From: Streptomyces sp. CB01201
Lineage (GTDB): Bacteria; Actinomycetota; Actinomycetes; Streptomycetales; Streptomycetaceae
Assembly (NCBI RefSeq): GCF_002803085.1
Contig: NZ_NNBJ01000013.1
Span: 205,074-269,073, forward strand
Length of the DNA stretch: 64,000 nt
Direction of reading: 5' to 3'
In this document: piece after piece, positions 25,076 to 33,763 of the stretch
How positions within the stretch are numbered: the stretch's first letter is position 1
How the letters are laid out: each line of letters starts with the position of its first letter
Notes under the pieces: generated by a model
Databases searched by the model: none
Told to the model about the DNA's origin: nothing
The model's input: the letters and a program-made list of their open reading frames with translations, nothing else
Program-made: the position numbers and the translations under genes

Positions 25076-26389
25076 CTAAGCCACCGCCCGGCCGATGAGA
25101 TACAGCGCGGGCACCGCCGCGGTGAGCGGCAGGGCCACGCCCGCCGTCATGTGGACGAACCGGGACGGGTAGTCGTACGAGGCGACCCGCAGCCCGATCA
25201 GCGCGCAGGCGCCCGCCCCGAGGCCGAGCAGCGCGCCGGACGCGCCGATGCCGGTCAGTCCGCCCACCGCGATGCCGGAGCCCGCGGCCGCGAGCAGCGC
25301 GACCGCCACCGAGACGGCCGACGGCAGCGGCAGGGCGCGGGCGAGGACCGCGACGGCCACCGCGGCCGCGCCGACGGACACCGCGTGCGGCGGCGCCGCG
25401 AGGTAGCCGCCCGCCATGACCGCGAGGGCCGCCGAGGTGACGGTCGCCATCAGGCCGTACATCCGCTCGTCGGGATCGGCGTGCGAACGGAGCTGGAGGA
25501 CCAGGGTGAGCAGCACCCAGACGCCGAGCGTGCCGAGGATCGCGGCCGGCGCGTGCTCGCGGCCGAGGGCGAGCAGGGCCACGTCGGCGACGAGCGCGCC
25601 CGCGAAGGCGAGCGCGATGCCCTGCCGGGCGGGCCACATGCCGTTGAGCCGGAACCAGCCCGCCGCCGTGACCGCCTGGAGCGCGACGAGCGGGACGGCC
25701 AGGGCGTACGGGCCGATGGGCGCGGCCACCGCGAGGAGCAGGCCGAGCACCGCCGTGATGGCCGCGGGCTGCATGCCGGGCGCGATGACCGGCGAGCGGC
25801 CCTCCGCTCGGGCCCGCTGGGCGTCGGTGATCCGCGCGTTGCCGACCGTGGTGGGCGGGCTGTAGGCCGGACCCGAGGCGGATGCGGCGGCCGGCCCGGC
25901 GGCCGGGGGCGTGGCGGGCTCGTAGACCGGGGCCGGAGCGGGCGCGGAGGCCATCGGCATCTCGGGCGGCAGCGGCACGGAGGCCGTACCCGCGCCGTGC
26001 TGCGGCGGCAGATAGGCCGTCTCCTCGGCGCCCGCGTGCCGCGGCGGCGCGTACGCCGGGTCGACGGGACGCTCCTCCCACGACGGCTCGGGCTGCGCGG
26101 GCTGCATGGGCTGCGCGGGCTGCGCGTGGCGCCCACGGCGCGGGGACGGATCCACCGGCTGATGCTGCTGCACCGGCTGCTGCTGCACGGGCGGGATCGT
26201 GGGCTGGTACTGGGTGTCCCAGGTCTGCCCCTCCCACGTCTGCGTGTACTGCTGGTGGTCCTGGTACGGCTCGTGCGGGAACGGCGGCTGGGACTGGGGC
26301 TGGGGCTGTACGGGCTGCCCGTACTGGTCGTACGGGTCGTACGGGGGCTGGGCCTGTGGCCGCTGCTGATACGGGTACTGCTCGCTCAT
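25076..26389 (-). CDS. Pro/Gln-rich multi-TM membrane protein
   Basis: 437 residues from the ATG at 26389. The first 210 residues are disordered and rich in Pro, Gln, Tyr and Ala (SEQYPYQQRPQAQPPYDPYDQYGQP...). Residues about 220-437 hold some eight to ten hydrophobic helices (ITAVLGLLLAVAAPIGPYALAVPLVALQAVTAAGW, GIALAFAGALVADVALLAL, AILGTLGVWVLLTLVLQL and more). No transporter motif is recognised. It starts 10 bases after the MoaD gene ends, on the same strand, so it is probably in one operon with moaD and the hydrolase. Similar proteins are found in other Streptomyces without a function. Confidence 0.8.
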   Translation of the reverse strand: MSEQYPYQQRPQAQPPYDPYDQYGQPVQPQPQSQPPFPHEPYQDHQQYTQTWEGQTWDTQYQPTIPPVQQQPVQQHQPVDPSPRRGRHAQPAQPMQPAQPEPSWEERPVDPAYAPPRHAGAEETAYLPPQHGAGTASVPLPPEMPMASAPAPAPVYEPATPPAAGPAAASASGPAYSPPTTVGNARITDAQRARAEGRSPVIAPGMQPAAITAVLGLLLAVAAPIGPYALAVPLVALQAVTAAGWFRLNGMWPARQGIALAFAGALVADVALLALGREHAPAAILGTLGVWVLLTLVLQLRSHADPDERMYGLMATVTSAALAVMAGGYLAAPPHAVSVGAAAVAVAVLARALPLPSAVSVAVALLAAAGSGIAVGGLTGIGASGALLGLGAGACALIGLRVASYDYPSRFVHMTAGVALPLTAAVPALYLIGRAVA

Positions 26390-26399
26390 GACGTGGGGG

Positions 26400-26654
26400 T
26401 CACCCTCCTGCGAACGGCGGGAGCACCTCGACCGTGCCGCCCTCGGCAAGGCGTACGGTCTCATGCTTCCGCTTGCCGACGGGGTCACCGTCGACCAGGA
26501 AGGAACACCGCTGAAGTACGCGCGTGAGCTCACCGGGGTGCCGTTCGCGCACCGCGTCGAGGGCTTCGGCCAGCGTCCGGGCCGCGTACGGCTCCTCTGC
26601 GACACCGGCCGCGGACTTGGCCGCGGCCCAGAAGCGGATGGTTCCCGCTGCCAT
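26400..26654 (-). CDS. moaD: MoaD/ThiS-family sulfur carrier protein
   Basis: 84 residues from the ATG at 26654. Beta-grasp fold with TIRFWAAAKSAAGVAEEPYAARTLAEALDAVRERHP and the essential C-terminal diglycine (VEVLPPFAGG), which is adenylated then thiocarboxylated. As MoaD it would be the small subunit of molybdopterin synthase. The Gly-Gly end and Pro-Pro-Phe-Ala context fit MoaD more than ThiS, but neither partner (MoaE, ThiG) is adjacent. Nearby sulfurtransferase and DsrE genes make a sulfur-relay context. Confidence 0.85.
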   Translation of the reverse strand: MAAGTIRFWAAAKSAAGVAEEPYAARTLAEALDAVRERHPGELTRVLQRCSFLVDGDPVGKRKHETVRLAEGGTVEVLPPFAGG

Positions 26655-26687
26655 GGTCAGGCTCCTTTCGTCGCCCTCCATGATGGG

Positions 26688-27506
26688 CTACGCGGCGGGC
26701 CGCGCGGCGATGAGCCAGCTCGCGATCCGCCCGAGCAGCTCGTCACCGGCCGCGTTCTCGGCGTGCCCCATGCCCGGCTCCAGCCACAAGCGCGCAGGTC
26801 CGGCCGCCGCCAGCATGCGCGGATGGTCCACCGGGAAGTACGGGTCGCGGTCGCCGTGGACGATGAGCAGCGGGGTCGGCGCGATCAGCGGGACGGCCTC
26901 GACGGGCGAGAGCGGTACCGGGTCCCAGTCCTCGGAGTGGATCCGGGTGGCGAAGCCCAGGCGGCCGACCAGACGGCCCGCGCGCCGGGTGATCAGCCAG
27001 TGCACCCGCCGCATGGGGGCCGTGCCCCGGTAGTACCAGCGGGCGGGCGCGCTGACCGCCGCCACTGCTTCCGTGCGCCTCACCGCGCTCCCCCGGTGGG
27101 TCGCCGCGTGCCGCAGCACCACGGACCCGCCCATCGAGAAGCCGACGGTGACCACCCGCGCGTACCCGAGTGATCTCGCCCACTCCACTGCCGCCGCCAG
27201 GTCGAGCACCTCGCGGTCGCCGACCGTCGAGCGGCCGCCGGACTTGCCGTGCCCGCGGAACGAGAAGGTGATCACGCCCGCGTACTGCGCGAACACCCCC
27301 GCGGCCCGGCGTACGGCGGGCCGGTCGGCCGAGCCCGTGAAGCCGTGCGCGACCACGATCGCGGTATCGACGTGACCCTGCACACAGGGGGTGTGAACCG
27401 CCTCGATCCGGACACCGTCGGTCGTACACAGGGTTGCGCGCCGGAGGCCGGGAGTGATCGAGGAAACAGCGGAAGTGTGAAATCGATCATCTGCCTCGGC
27501 ATTCAT
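26688..27506 (-). CDS. alpha/beta hydrolase
   Basis: 272 residues. The nucleophile elbow GFSMGG (VVTVGFSMGGSVVLRHAATH, about residue 123), oxyanion region VVAHGFTGSADRP, the acid near HGDRDPYFPVDHP and the catalytic His in GMGHAENAAGD complete a serine-hydrolase triad. The SFRGHGKSGGRSTVGDREVLDL segment fits esterases and lysophospholipase-like members. No signal peptide. It is 33 bases upstream of moaD on the same strand and divergent from glnR. Confidence 0.9.
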   Translation of the reverse strand: MNAEADDRFHTSAVSSITPGLRRATLCTTDGVRIEAVHTPCVQGHVDTAIVVAHGFTGSADRPAVRRAAGVFAQYAGVITFSFRGHGKSGGRSTVGDREVLDLAAAVEWARSLGYARVVTVGFSMGGSVVLRHAATHRGSAVRRTEAVAAVSAPARWYYRGTAPMRRVHWLITRRAGRLVGRLGFATRIHSEDWDPVPLSPVEAVPLIAPTPLLIVHGDRDPYFPVDHPRMLAAAGPARLWLEPGMGHAENAAGDELLGRIASWLIAARPAA

Positions 27507-27751
27507 GTGGGCTATTCTGCTTGGCAGAGGATCCGGGCACCGAAGCCCCCGGGTCCTTTTGTGTTTCCCGGTCGTTGTTACGGACGGGTGAACAAACGCT
27601 CACACAGGCCTCGGGCCGTGCGTGCGGGCCCGGGACCGGGAGCGGAACGAGCACAGAACGAAAAACGCAGAACGCATTACGCATTACGCAGGACGTACGA
27701 AGCAGTGCCGCAACGCCCCCGAGCTCTCAGCGAGCAGGAGGAACCGACGTC

Positions 27752-27811
27752 ATGGGCGAGCCAACCGTGCACGATACGAAGCGGACTACCTGGGCAGGTG
27801 GAGCCCGATGA
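27752..27811 (+). CDS. 19-residue upstream ORF coupled to glnR
   Basis: MGEPTVHDTKRTTWAGGAR. It has the strongest ribosome site of the region (CAGGAGGAA, about 27736-27744) and its stop TGA overlaps the glnR start as ATGA (27808-27811). glnR's own site is the weaker GGTGGAG. Translational coupling of GlnR synthesis to this peptide is the likely meaning. Confidence 0.5.
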   Translation: MGEPTVHDTKRTTWAGGAR

Positions 27812-28575
27812 GCTCCTTGCTGCTCCTCACCAACGCCCTCCAGCCGTCGACGGAGGTGCTCCCCGCCCTCGGACTGCTCCTGCACAGCGTGCGGGTCGCC
27901 CCCGCCGAGGGCCCGGCCCTCGTCGACACCCCCGGTGCCGACGTCATCCTGATCGACGGCCGCCGCGACCTGCCCCACGTGCGGTCGCTGTGCCAGCTCC
28001 TGCGCTCCACCGGACCGGGCTGTCCGCTGGTGCTGGTCGTGACCGAGGGCGGACTGGCCGCCGTCACCGCCGACTGGGGCATCGACGACGTCCTGCTCGA
28101 CACCGCGGGCCCCGCCGAGGTCGAGGCCCGGCTGCGGCTCGCGACCGGTCGCGCGCAGGCCGTCTCGGACGACTCCCCCATGGAGATCCGCAACGGCGAC
28201 CTGTCGGTCGACGAGGCCACGTACAGCGCGAAGCTCAAGGGGCGGGTCCTGGACCTGACCTTCAAGGAGTTCGAGCTGCTCAAGTACCTCGCCCAGCACC
28301 CGGGCCGGGTCTTCACGCGCGCCCAGCTGCTCCAGGAGGTCTGGGGCTACGACTACTTCGGCGGCACCCGCACGGTCGACGTCCACGTACGGCGGCTGCG
28401 GGCCAAGCTCGGCCCCGAGCACGAGTCGCTGATCGGCACCGTGCGCAATGTCGGCTACCGCTTCGTGACCCCGGAGAAGCCCGAGCGCTCCGCCGAGGAC
28501 GCCAAGGCGAAGGCCGTCGTGGAGGCGGCCACCGCCGAGACGAAGGAAGCGGCGGCGCGCTCCGCGAAGCCGTAG
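27808..28575 (+). CDS. glnR: global nitrogen regulator GlnR
   Basis: 255 residues, matching my recollection of S. coelicolor GlnR (SCO4159) from MSSLLLLTNALQPSTEVLPALGLLLH onward. Orphan OmpR-type response regulator: N-terminal atypical receiver (about 1-110) with Asp in ILIDGRRD but no paired kinase and an incomplete acid pocket, then a winged-helix DNA-binding domain (about 130-230: LDLTFKEFELLKYLAQHPGRVFTRAQLLQEVWGYDYFGGTRTVDVHVRRLRAKL). It controls glnA, glnII, amtB-glnK-glnD, nir and others. The C-terminal 25 residues are an Ala/Glu/Lys tail. The start overlaps a short upstream ORF. Confidence 0.95.
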   Translation: MSSLLLLTNALQPSTEVLPALGLLLHSVRVAPAEGPALVDTPGADVILIDGRRDLPHVRSLCQLLRSTGPGCPLVLVVTEGGLAAVTADWGIDDVLLDTAGPAEVEARLRLATGRAQAVSDDSPMEIRNGDLSVDEATYSAKLKGRVLDLTFKEFELLKYLAQHPGRVFTRAQLLQEVWGYDYFGGTRTVDVHVRRLRAKLGPEHESLIGTVRNVGYRFVTPEKPERSAEDAKAKAVVEAATAETKEAAARSAKP

Positions 28576-28656
28576 CCCGGACGGTAGATCACACCTGGGG
28601 TACGACCTGCGATACGCCCTGCCCAGAGGGGGGTCACCCCGCGTAGACTGCCGCGC

Positions 28657-29679
28657 GTGGCCAAGGTGACGCGGGACGACGTGGCACGACTTGCGGGTAC
28701 TTCGACCGCCGTCGTCAGCTATGTCATCAACAACGGACCCCGGCCGGTCGCCCCGGCCACGCGCGAGCGTGTCCTCGCCGCGATCAAGGAGCTGGGGTAC
28801 CGGCCGGACCGGGTCGCCCAGGCCATGGCGTCGCGGCGTACCGACCTCATAGGAATGATCGTCCCGGACGCGCGCCAGCCGTTCTTCGCGGAGATGGCGC
28901 ACGCCGTCGAACAGGCCGCGTCCGAGCGCGGAAAAATGGTCCTGGTCGGCAACTCCGACTACGTCGACGACCGCGAGGTCCACTACCTGCGGGCCTTCCT
29001 CGGCATGCGGGTCGCCGGGCTGATCCTGGTCAGCCAGGGTCCCAGCGAGCGGGCCGCGGCCGAGATCGACGCCTGGGACGCCCGGGTGGTGCTGCTGCAC
29101 GAGCGGCCCGAGGCGATCGACGACGTGGCGGTGGTGACCGACGACATCGGCGGCGCCCAGCTCGCCACCCGCCACCTGCTCGAACACGGCCACGAGTACG
29201 TCGCCTGCCTCGGCGGGGTCGAGTCCACCCCGGCCGTCGGCGACCCGGTGGCCGACCACGTCGAGGGCTGGCGCCGGGCCATGCTGGAGTCCGGCCGCTC
29301 GCTCGAAGGCCGCCTCTTCCAGGCCCCGTACAACCGCTACGACGCCTACAAGGTGGCCCTGGAGATCCTCGCCGGGCCCCAGCGGCCCCCCGCCATCTTC
29401 TGCTCGACCGACGACCAGGCGATCGGTGTGCTGCGGGCCGCGCGCGAGCTGCGCATCGACGTGCCGGGCGAGCTGGCCGTGGCCGGCTTCGACGACGTCA
29501 AGGAAGCGGCCCTGACCGACCCGCCGCTGACCACGATCGCCTCCGACCGGCCGGCCATGGCGCGGGCCGCGGTGGACCTGGTCCTGGACGACGGGCTGCG
29601 GGTCGCGGGCTCGCGCCGCGAACGCCTCAAACAGTTCCCCTCGCGGCTCGTCGTGCGCCGTTCCTGCGGCTGCGGCTAA
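28657..29679 (+). CDS. LacI-family transcriptional regulator
   Basis: 340 residues from a GTG at 28657. N-terminal LacI HTH with hinge (MAKVTRDDVARLAGTSTAVVSYVINNGPRPVAPATRERVLAAIKELGYRPDRVAQAMASRRT), then a periplasmic-binding-protein-like sensor domain ending in AGFDDVKEAALTDPPLTTIASDRPAMARAAVDLV. The Cys-Gly-Cys-Gly C-terminus (VVRRSCGCG) is usual for the family. Effector unknown, likely a sugar. Ends at a clear hairpin terminator before the protease gene. The same gene follows glnR in S. coelicolor. Confidence 0.93.
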   Translation: MAKVTRDDVARLAGTSTAVVSYVINNGPRPVAPATRERVLAAIKELGYRPDRVAQAMASRRTDLIGMIVPDARQPFFAEMAHAVEQAASERGKMVLVGNSDYVDDREVHYLRAFLGMRVAGLILVSQGPSERAAAEIDAWDARVVLLHERPEAIDDVAVVTDDIGGAQLATRHLLEHGHEYVACLGGVESTPAVGDPVADHVEGWRRAMLESGRSLEGRLFQAPYNRYDAYKVALEILAGPQRPPAIFCSTDDQAIGVLRAARELRIDVPGELAVAGFDDVKEAALTDPPLTTIASDRPAMARAAVDLVLDDGLRVAGSRRERLKQFPSRLVVRRSCGCG

Positions 29680-29700
29680 CCCGCCCACGAGCCGTTGACG

Positions 29701-29724
29701 GACGCCGCGAAGGCGTCTTTATTT
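29701..29724 (+). terminator. rho-independent terminator of the LacI gene
   Basis: Stem GACGCC/GGCGTC with loop GCGAA, followed directly by TTTATTT: one of the few terminators here with a real T tract. Confidence 0.85.
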
Positions 29725-29782
29725 CGGGCAAACGCGGTTCTGCCGGGCTTCTTACGCGGTCCTCAGACTGCTCTCATCATCC

Positions 29783-30973
29783 GTGGCGAAAGTCATAGAC
29801 ATGACCGAGAGCCCCCGCCACAGCGGCGAGTACCCCGAGCAGCAGCCTCAGCACTCCGACCACGCCGACGAGTCCTGGCAGCGAGCCAAGGACGACGCCC
29901 GGCGAGAGGCAGAGGCCCACGCGGCCGCGTATCCGCCGCCGCCCCCGTACCCGGCCACCGCGCACTTCGCCACCGCCGGGCCGGAGGCCCCCAGGCCGCG
30001 GCGCGCCAAGCGTTCGGTGGGGCTCATCGCGGCCGTCGCCATCATCGCGGCGGCGATAGGCGGCGGCACCGCGAGCTTCGTCGAGCACTACGTCGGCAAC
30101 GACAACGCGAGCGTCAGCTCCGGGGTGAGCGGGACCAACGCGTCCAACAGCACCAACGGCACGGTCTCCGGTGTCGCCAAGGCCGTCATGCCGAGCATCG
30201 TCGAGATCAACGCGACCTCCGGCTCGGGCGAGTCGACCGGCGCCGGCGTGATCGTCACCGCCAACGGCGAGATCATCACCAACAACCACGTCATCTCGGG
30301 CTCGACCTCCATCAAGGTGAAGCTGAGCAACGGCAAGACGTACACCGCGAAGGTCGTCGGCACCGACCCCGACAAGGACCTCGCGCTGATCAAGCTGGAC
30401 GGGGCGAGCGGCCTCAAGCCCGCCTCCCTCGGCGACTCCAGCAAGATCGCGGTCGGCGACCAGGTCGTCGCCATCGGCTCCCCCGAGGGCCTCACCGGCA
30501 CCGTCACCAGCGGCATCGTCTCCGCGCTCGACCGCGATGTCACCGTCGCCAAGGAGCAGGGCAACCAGGGCCAGGGCCAGGGCCAAGGGCAGGGCCAGGG
30601 ACAGGGGCGCGGTCAGGGCGGCTGGCCGTTCGAGTTCGGCGGGCAGCAGTTCAACGGCGACACCGGCTCCTCGAAGACCACGTACAAGGCGCTCCAGACC
30701 GACGCCTCGCTCAACCCGGGCAACTCCGGTGGTGCGCTCATCGACATGAACGGCAACATCATCGGCATCAACTCCGCGATGTACTCGCCGAGTTCGAGCA
30801 GCGCGAGCGGTTCGTCGGCCGGCAGTGTCGGGCTCGGCTTCGCCATCCCGATCAACACCGTCAAGTCCGACCTGTCGAGCCTGCGCAACGGCGGCAGCGG
30901 CGGCGCCGACACCGGCGGCAACGACAACAGCCAGGGCGGCGACAACTCCGGCGGCTTCGGCGGCAGCTACTGA
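29783..30973 (+). CDS. HtrA-like membrane-anchored serine protease, no PDZ
   Basis: 396 residues from a GTG at 29783 (ATG at 29801 also possible). A Pro/His-rich cytoplasmic segment, one TM (about 78-96, SVGLIAAVAIIAAAIGGGTASF) and an extracytoplasmic trypsin-like domain with His169 (TNNHVIS), Asp199 (DKDLALIKL) and Ser315 (NPGNSGGAL). Between the second and third catalytic residues is a 24-residue Gln-Gly run made by a six-base repeat. There is no PDZ domain; the C-terminus is a Gly/Asn/Ser tail. Likely degrades misfolded exported proteins. It precedes a two-component system with 135 bases between, matching the htrA-cssRS secretion stress locus of S. lividans (from memory). Confidence 0.9.
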   Translation: MAKVIDMTESPRHSGEYPEQQPQHSDHADESWQRAKDDARREAEAHAAAYPPPPPYPATAHFATAGPEAPRPRRAKRSVGLIAAVAIIAAAIGGGTASFVEHYVGNDNASVSSGVSGTNASNSTNGTVSGVAKAVMPSIVEINATSGSGESTGAGVIVTANGEIITNNHVISGSTSIKVKLSNGKTYTAKVVGTDPDKDLALIKLDGASGLKPASLGDSSKIAVGDQVVAIGSPEGLTGTVTSGIVSALDRDVTVAKEQGNQGQGQGQGQGQGQGRGQGGWPFEFGGQQFNGDTGSSKTTYKALQTDASLNPGNSGGALIDMNGNIIGINSAMYSPSSSSASGSSAGSVGLGFAIPINTVKSDLSSLRNGGSGGADTGGNDNSQGGDNSGGFGGSY

Positions 30974-31108
30974 GCGGCCCGGAGGCCACCCGAACCGCGT
31001 GGGGCGGCAACTGACCCTCCCGGGGCAGCGAGCCGCCCCGCGCCACACCGTCCGCATGCGAGGCTGATGGTCCCGAGCCGACAAGACGCACCAGAAGGAA
31101 ACCCGCTC

Positions 31109-31840
31109 ATGAGCCCCGCCGAGGACGAACCGCAGCGCATCCTGATCGTCGACGACGAGCCCGCCGTCCGCGAGGCGTTGCAGCGCAGTCTGGCCTTCGA
31201 GGGATACGGCACCGAGGTCGCCGTGGACGGCCTCGACGCCCTCGCGAAGGCCGAGGCCTACCAGCCCGAGCTGATCGTCCTGGACATCCAGATGCCGAGG
31301 ATGGACGGGCTCACCGCGGCCCGCCGGCTGCGCGCGGCCGGCTCGACCACCCCGATCCTGATGCTGACCGCGCGCGACACGGTGGGCGACCGCGTCACCG
31401 GGCTCGACGCGGGCGCCGACGACTACCTGGTCAAACCGTTCGAGCTGGACGAACTCTTCGCCCGCATCCGGGCGTTGCTGCGCCGCAGCTCGTACGCGGT
31501 CGACGCGGGGGCGGCCGGGCAGGACGCCGGGAACGTCCTCAGCTTCGCGGACCTGCGGATGGACCTGTCCACCCGCGAGGTCACCCGCGGCAACCGGGTG
31601 GTGGAGCTGACCCGCACCGAGTTCACCCTCCTGGAGATGTTCCTGGCCCACCCCCGCCAGGTGCTCACGCGCGAGCAGATCCTCAAGGCCGTGTGGGGCT
31701 TCGACTTCGAGCCCTCCTCCAACTCCCTCGACGTGTACGTGATGTACCTGCGCCGCAAGACCGAGGCGGGCGGCGAGCCGCGGCTCGTGCACACCGTGCG
31801 GGGCGTGGGGTACGCGCTCCGGCCCGGCGGCGCGGAGTGA
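31109..31840 (+). CDS. OmpR-family response regulator, probable CssR
   Basis: 243 residues from the ATG at 31109, with AGAAGGAA upstream. Receiver with acid pocket D15-D16, phosphoacceptor Asp59 (IVLDIQMPRMDG), and the conserved Lys in DDYLVKPF; then a winged-helix domain (VVELTRTEFTLLEMFLAHPRQVLTREQILKAVWGFDFEPSSNSLDVYVMYLRRKTEAGG). Its stop overlaps the kinase start (GTGA), so the pair is translationally coupled. Position next to the HtrA-like gene supports the secretion-stress CssR identity (SCO4156 in S. coelicolor, from memory). Confidence 0.92.
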   Translation: MSPAEDEPQRILIVDDEPAVREALQRSLAFEGYGTEVAVDGLDALAKAEAYQPELIVLDIQMPRMDGLTAARRLRAAGSTTPILMLTARDTVGDRVTGLDAGADDYLVKPFELDELFARIRALLRRSSYAVDAGAAGQDAGNVLSFADLRMDLSTREVTRGNRVVELTRTEFTLLEMFLAHPRQVLTREQILKAVWGFDFEPSSNSLDVYVMYLRRKTEAGGEPRLVHTVRGVGYALRPGGAE

Positions 31841-33249
31841 ACCGTGTGCTGCGGCGCTACCGCGCGATGCCGCTCCGCTCCCGTCTCGCGATGCTGGTCG
31901 CGACGGCCGTCGCGGTGGCGGTGGCGGCGGTCGCGGTGGCCTGCTGGTTCGTGACGCGCGCGCAGTTGCAGGAGCAGATGGACAACTCGCTGCGCAACGT
32001 CCAGCCCGACCTCGGCTATCTGGCCCAGACGCTGGAGCGGTGCACCTCGGTGTCCACCAAGGCCAGCGCGGACCAGCGGCCCGGCGCGTACAACGTGCAG
32101 GTCGTGCAGCCGAACGGCGCGCGGTGCGTGGGGCGGGGCTCCGAGGCGGTCGTCGTGCAGCAGCAGGACGTCAATGTCGCGCTCGGGCTCAGCCCCTGGG
32201 CCCGGCACGACGCCAAGGCGGCGGACGGCAGCCCGGTCCGGGTGTACACCGCGCTGGCGAGCACGCCCATCGGCACCCTCACGTACTCGCTCTCCCGCCC
32301 CCTCAAAGAGGTCGACAAGCCGCTGTCGACGCTGGCCTGGGTCCTGTTCACCGTCGCCGGGATCGGCGTCCTCGCGGCAGGGGCCGCGGGCCTGTGGGTC
32401 GCACGGACCGGGCTTCGGCCCGTGGACAAGCTGACCGGGGCCGTCGAGCACGTGGCCAGGACCGAGGACCTCACGGTCCGCATCCCCGTCGAGGGCGAGG
32501 ACGAGATCGCCCGGCTCTCGCGGTCCTTCAACGCGATGACCGCCGCGCTCGCCACCTCGCGGGACCGGCAGGCGCAGCTCATCGCGGACGCGGGGCACGA
32601 GTTGCGTACGCCGCTCACCTCGCTGCGCACCAACATCGAGCTGCTCGCCCGGAGCGAGGAGACGGGGCGGGCCATTCCGCCCGCCGACCGCAAGGCGCTG
32701 ATGGCCTCCGTGACGGCGCAGATGTCCGAACTCGCCTCCCTCATCGGGGACTTGCAGGAGCTTTCGCGTCCGGACGCGGTCCGGGAGGGCCCCCTCGAAG
32801 TGGTCGGCCTGCACGACATCACGCGGGTCGCGCTCGACCGGGCGCGGCTTCGGGGCCCGGAGCTCACCATCACGGCGCAGCTGGCGCCCTGGTACGTACG
32901 GGCCGAGCCGGCGGCGTTGCAGCGGGCGGTGGTGAACGTGCTGGACAACGCGGTCAAGTTCAGCCCGCCGCACGGGGCGGTCACGGTGGTCCTGGACCGG
33001 GGGGTCCTGACCGTCCGCGACCAGGGGCCCGGCATTTCGGCGGAGGACCTGCCGCACGTCTTCGAGCGCTTCTGGCGTTCGCCCTCGGCGCGGGCCCTGC
33101 CCGGGTCGGGCCTCGGGCTCTCGATCGTGGCCCGTACGGTCCGGCACGCCGGGGGCGAGGTCTCGCTGGCCCCCGCCGAAGGCGGCGGCACCCTGGCCAG
33201 GCTCACCCTGCCGGGTGCCCCGACGCCGCCTCCGGAGACCGCGCCCTGA
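31837..33249 (+). CDS. sensor histidine kinase, probable CssS
   Basis: 470 residues from a GTG at 31837. TM1 (about 16-37), an extracytoplasmic sensor of about 115 residues with two Cys (TLERCTS and GARCVG) that could form a disulfide, TM2 (LAWVLFTVAGIGVLAAGAAGLWVA), HAMP, HisKA with phosphoacceptor His254 (ADAGHELRTPLTSL), and an HATPase_c domain with N box NVLDNAVKFSPP, G1 VRDQGPGIS and G2 GSGLGLSIV. Signals the response regulator upstream. In the S. lividans scheme the signal is misfolded secreted protein. Confidence 0.92.
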   Translation: MNRVLRRYRAMPLRSRLAMLVATAVAVAVAAVAVACWFVTRAQLQEQMDNSLRNVQPDLGYLAQTLERCTSVSTKASADQRPGAYNVQVVQPNGARCVGRGSEAVVVQQQDVNVALGLSPWARHDAKAADGSPVRVYTALASTPIGTLTYSLSRPLKEVDKPLSTLAWVLFTVAGIGVLAAGAAGLWVARTGLRPVDKLTGAVEHVARTEDLTVRIPVEGEDEIARLSRSFNAMTAALATSRDRQAQLIADAGHELRTPLTSLRTNIELLARSEETGRAIPPADRKALMASVTAQMSELASLIGDLQELSRPDAVREGPLEVVGLHDITRVALDRARLRGPELTITAQLAPWYVRAEPAALQRAVVNVLDNAVKFSPPHGAVTVVLDRGVLTVRDQGPGISAEDLPHVFERFWRSPSARALPGSGLGLSIVARTVRHAGGEVSLAPAEGGGTLARLTLPGAPTPPPETAP

Positions 33250-33256
33250 CGCCCTG

Positions 33257-33760
33257 GGGGGGGTTGCCCACCCACCCGCCCGTGCAGCGGGTCGAAGGGC
33301 TCGGGCCCTGGGGCTCCGCCCCAGACCCCGGGCATCTTGCCCACCCACCCGCCCGTGCAGCGGATTGGATCAGCTGAGCCCTGGGGCTGCGCCCCAGACC
33401 CCCTGAGGGGCTGCGCCCCTCGAACCCCCGCAAGGGGCTCCGCCCCCTGCACCCCCGTTCGCGCCTGAACGGCGCTCGTCCTCAAACGCCGGACGGGCTG
33501 GGGATGCCCATGTGGCCAGCACGATCAGCAGGCCGGGCTGAAGCGCCCGATGCGGGCCAGCACCGAGGTCTTTAGGGGCGCGGGGAACTGCGCGAGAAGC
33601 GACCACGGTCCGCACCCGAAAGAGGCGGGACCCGGGGCGCAGCCCCCGGAAACTTCCCCACCCCCCATTCCACCCCCGGAGGGTTGCGGGAAGGGGTGGG
33701 GAGGGGCAAAAAAACCGGGACCGGGGAAGCCGGGAGACCGCCCCCGCCTCCCCCAGCGCC
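33257..33760. repeat. composite intergenic repeat block between convergent genes
   Basis: Copy two of the family: GGGGCTCCGCCCC at about 33312 and 33436, GGGGCTGCGCCCC at about 33384 and 33408, the tail CCTCAAACGCCGGACGGG at 33480, GATGCGGGCCAGCACCGAGG at about 33549, and one GGGGCGCGGGGAACTGCG unit at about 33575. Two CCACCCGCCCGTGCAGCGG direct repeats (near 33271 and 33343). Followed by CCACCCCCGGAGGGTTGCGG, also seen at 46.57 kb. Confidence 0.85.
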
Positions 33761-33763
33761 TGA

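Noticed and set aside
25011..26237. Overlapping frames in the Pro/Gln-rich membrane protein region
   Set aside because: Arg/Ala/Pro-rich shadows of the real gene with hydrophobic helices in one frame only.
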